Source: Oscillospiraceae bacterium
GTDB lineage: Bacteria; Bacillota; Clostridia; Oscillospirales; Acutalibacteraceae
Assembly: GCA_022779945.1 (NCBI GenBank)
Contig: JALEYA010000062.1
Coordinates: 1 to 32,403, forward strand
Length of the DNA: 32,403 nt
Direction of reading: 5' to 3'
Each line of letters begins with the position of its first letter. The first letter of the stretch is position 1. The notes under the pieces were generated by a model that saw nothing but the letters and a program-made list of their open reading frames with translations, was not told where the DNA came from and made no database searches. Position numbers and translations under genes: made by a program. Below, piece after piece: positions 30,892-32,403 of this stretch.

Positions 30892-32082
30892 TTATGACTT
30901 CGTTTTCTTGTTCTCCCGTATAAAGCGAAGCAGAACCGTAAGAAGAAGCGGAAACAGTACGGCAAACAAGATTCCGTACCGCAGTGTGTCCGAAAATACA
31001 CTCGTGATAAAGCCGACCGCCGCAGGACCCGTGGAGCAACCGAGGTCTCCGAATAAGGCAAGCAGAGCAAACATGGCGGTTCCGCCGTCCGGAATCTGCT
31101 TTGTCGAAAGACTGAACGTACCCGGCCACATCACGCCGACCGAAAGTCCGCAAAGACCGCAGCCGACAAGCGACAGAATCGGATTTTTCGAAAGCGAGCA
31201 TAAAAGATAGCTTGCGATACAAAGCAGAGAGGAGGCGGTCATAACGGTTTTGAGCGAAATTCTTGTGCTGAATTTTGCGTACATCACCCTTGCCGTTCCC
31301 ATTAAAAAAGCAAACATACACGGTCCCAACAGGTCGCCGACGGCTTTTGAAACTCCGAGCCCCGATTCGGCAAATGCCGACGCCCATTGACTCATGGCGA
31401 TTTCGCTGGCTCCCGCGCAAAGCATAATGCCGCCCAAAAGCCAGAAAACGGGTTTTCGAAGAAGAGTGCGGATACCGAGTCCCTTTTGTTCACTTAAAAG
31501 CTTCGGCATCGGAACAGCGGAAAGGTAAAAACCGTTCAGAAACGGAACGATTGCCCAAAGAAACGAAAGAATCCGCCAGTTCTCCGTTGTGAAAAAGCCG
31601 AAAAAGACCGTAGAGAGAAGAACGACGCTCATCTGACCCCAGCAATAGAACGAGTGAAGCAGACTCATTGAGCCGGACTTGTTTTCGGTCGGGCAGGCTT
31701 CGACAAGAGGACTGATGATGACTTCGATCAATCCGCTTCCGGTCGCATAAATAAAAATCGAAATCAAAACGCCGACATACGGATTCGGCAGACAAAACGG
31801 CAGAACACCGAGACAGCAAAGCCCGCCGGCGGCAAGAAAATGCGCGCCGACAATGCTCTTCCGGTAGCCGATTTTATCGACAAAGCCTGCCGACAAAAGG
31901 TCGATAAAAAGCTGCACGGTGAAATTGACCATAATAAGAAGCGAAATCTGACGGTAGGAAAACCCGAACGAGTTTTGCATCGTCAGAAAAAGCAGAGGCA
32001 CAAAGTTGTTGATAATCGCCTGAACAAAATAGCCGATATAGCTTGCGTAAAGGGTGTGTTTAAAATTATTTCTGATAGTCAT
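30892..32082 (-). CDS. MFS-family transporter
   Basis: The 396-aa integral membrane protein has about 12 hydrophobic segments and the MFS-type loop DKIGYRKSIVG between helices 2 and 3 (near residue 69). It is divided into two halves by a charged loop near LLSEQKGLGIRTLLRKP (about residue 205). No substrate signature is recognised; sugar/drug exporters of this type are common in Firmicutes. It is monocistronic with a terminator. The ATG lacks a well-spaced ribosome site (AAAGGA is about 17 nt upstream), so the start is less certain. Confidence 0.85.
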   Translation of the reverse strand: MTIRNNFKHTLYASYIGYFVQAIINNFVPLLFLTMQNSFGFSYRQISLLIMVNFTVQLFIDLLSAGFVDKIGYRKSIVGAHFLAAGGLCCLGVLPFCLPNPYVGVLISIFIYATGSGLIEVIISPLVEACPTENKSGSMSLLHSFYCWGQMSVVLLSTVFFGFFTTENWRILSFLWAIVPFLNGFYLSAVPMPKLLSEQKGLGIRTLLRKPVFWLLGGIMLCAGASEIAMSQWASAFAESGLGVSKAVGDLLGPCMFAFLMGTARVMYAKFSTRISLKTVMTASSLLCIASYLLCSLSKNPILSLVGCGLCGLSVGVMWPGTFSLSTKQIPDGGTAMFALLALFGDLGCSTGPAAVGFITSVFSDTLRYGILFAVLFPLLLTVLLRFIRENKKTKS

Positions 32083-32136
32083 TTGAAATTGAGAGAGGGT
32101 CCTTTCTTGTATTGTCGATGTGTCGGAACGTTTTCT

Positions 32137-32165
32137 ATACTAACATATATCCTGTTTTTTTGCAA
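32137..32165 (-). promoter_or_regulatory. Possible promoter of the MFS gene
   Basis: On the minus strand TTGCAA (32160-32165) and TAGTAT (32137-32142) are separated by 17 bp, about 55 nt before the ATG. Each hexamer matches consensus at four of six positions. Confidence 0.4.
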
Positions 32166-32261
32166 ATTCAGAGAAAACCGAAAAATATTAACAAACTGTT
32201 AAAACTATTCGGAATTTTGCACAAAGATTGAAAAAATAATGAAAATGTAATAGAATATAAC

Positions 32262-32403
32262 CATAGGCGATCTCTAAAAACCTAAAGGCGTTCGGCATAG
32301 TGCACAAATGATGTCGGATTTTAGGCGAAAATCCGCAGGAATCCTTCCGGATTTCAAGGATTTTCAACAACAAAGACGGCATTAGTTGGGCATTATGACG
32401 AAT
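32262..32403. other. Unassigned terminal segment, possible repeat or element end
   Basis: After an A+T-rich stretch the composition changes at about 32262 (GGCGATCTCTAAAAACC), and the sequence continues to the window edge. It contains GGATTTTAGGCGAAAATCC, a palindromic GGATTTT/AAAATCC hairpin, and a following TCCTTCCGGATTTCAAGGA inverted segment. The 64-aa minus-strand ORF has no ribosome site and looks spurious. It may be the edge of an insertion element or dispersed repeat that continues outside the window. Confidence 0.35.

Noticed and set aside
32180-32205. Rex operator at TTAACA-aac-TGTTAA
   Set aside because: The half-sites are in the opposite order and spacing to the TTGTTAA-N4-TTAACAA consensus.

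Overview
The window looks like the replication-origin neighbourhood of an anaerobic, gut-type Clostridia chromosome (my guess is Oscillospirales/Ruminococcaceae; this is inference). The grounds are the Firmicutes order dnaA-dnaN-yaaA(S4)-recF, Rex, an [FeFe]-hydrogenase-like protein, the NADH-dependent O2/NO detoxification pair Hrb-FprA, a FucO-type lactaldehyde reductase, a bile salt hydrolase-type enzyme, and strong SD/sigma-A-type signals.

Layout. 1-172: short iteron-like repeats after recF. 170-4158 (minus strand): recF, S4-domain gene, dnaN, dnaA; candidate DnaA-box inverted repeat between dnaN and dnaA, AT-rich segment upstream of dnaA. 4444-5915 (plus): an OGG1-type glycosylase and endonuclease III, overlapping by ATGA. 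5916-7512: 1.6 kb without a convincing gene, made of dispersed hairpin repeats and a 708-bp structure with two 179-bp inverted arms around a 350-bp core that can fold into nested hairpins. 7513-10546: fucO, convergent with hrb-fprA. 10756-11240: a self-contained unit of two 50/53-aa peptides with its own promoter and terminator. 11281-15536: mfd overlapping a flavodoxin/ferredoxin (EFR1-type) protein.

15591-16238 is a scar of two broken genes. 16342-17827: macro domain-HTH fusion with an ArsC/Spx-like protein. 17938-19476: VWA protein and a TipA-type MerR regulator with a 19-bp-spacer promoter. 19535-25154: bile salt hydrolase-type enzyme, then two secreted proteins, one an alpha/beta-hydrolase with Cys at the nucleophile elbow. 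25197-27022: AraC regulator and a kinase-fold protein. 27060-27516: repeats. 27517-32082 (minus): group B-like [FeFe] hydrogenase, an 88-bp tandem repeat array, a second phosphotransferase, Rex, and an MFS transporter.

How the parts relate. Rex (NADH/NAD+ sensing), the hydrogenase, FucO and Hrb-FprA form a redox-disposal theme, though no Rex operator could be identified with confidence. The most unusual material is non-coding: two dispersed repeat families, each with copies near both 6 kb and 27-29 kb in opposite orientation, one with a covarying hairpin; the large inverted-arm structure with a probably RNA-like core; and the two-peptide operon.
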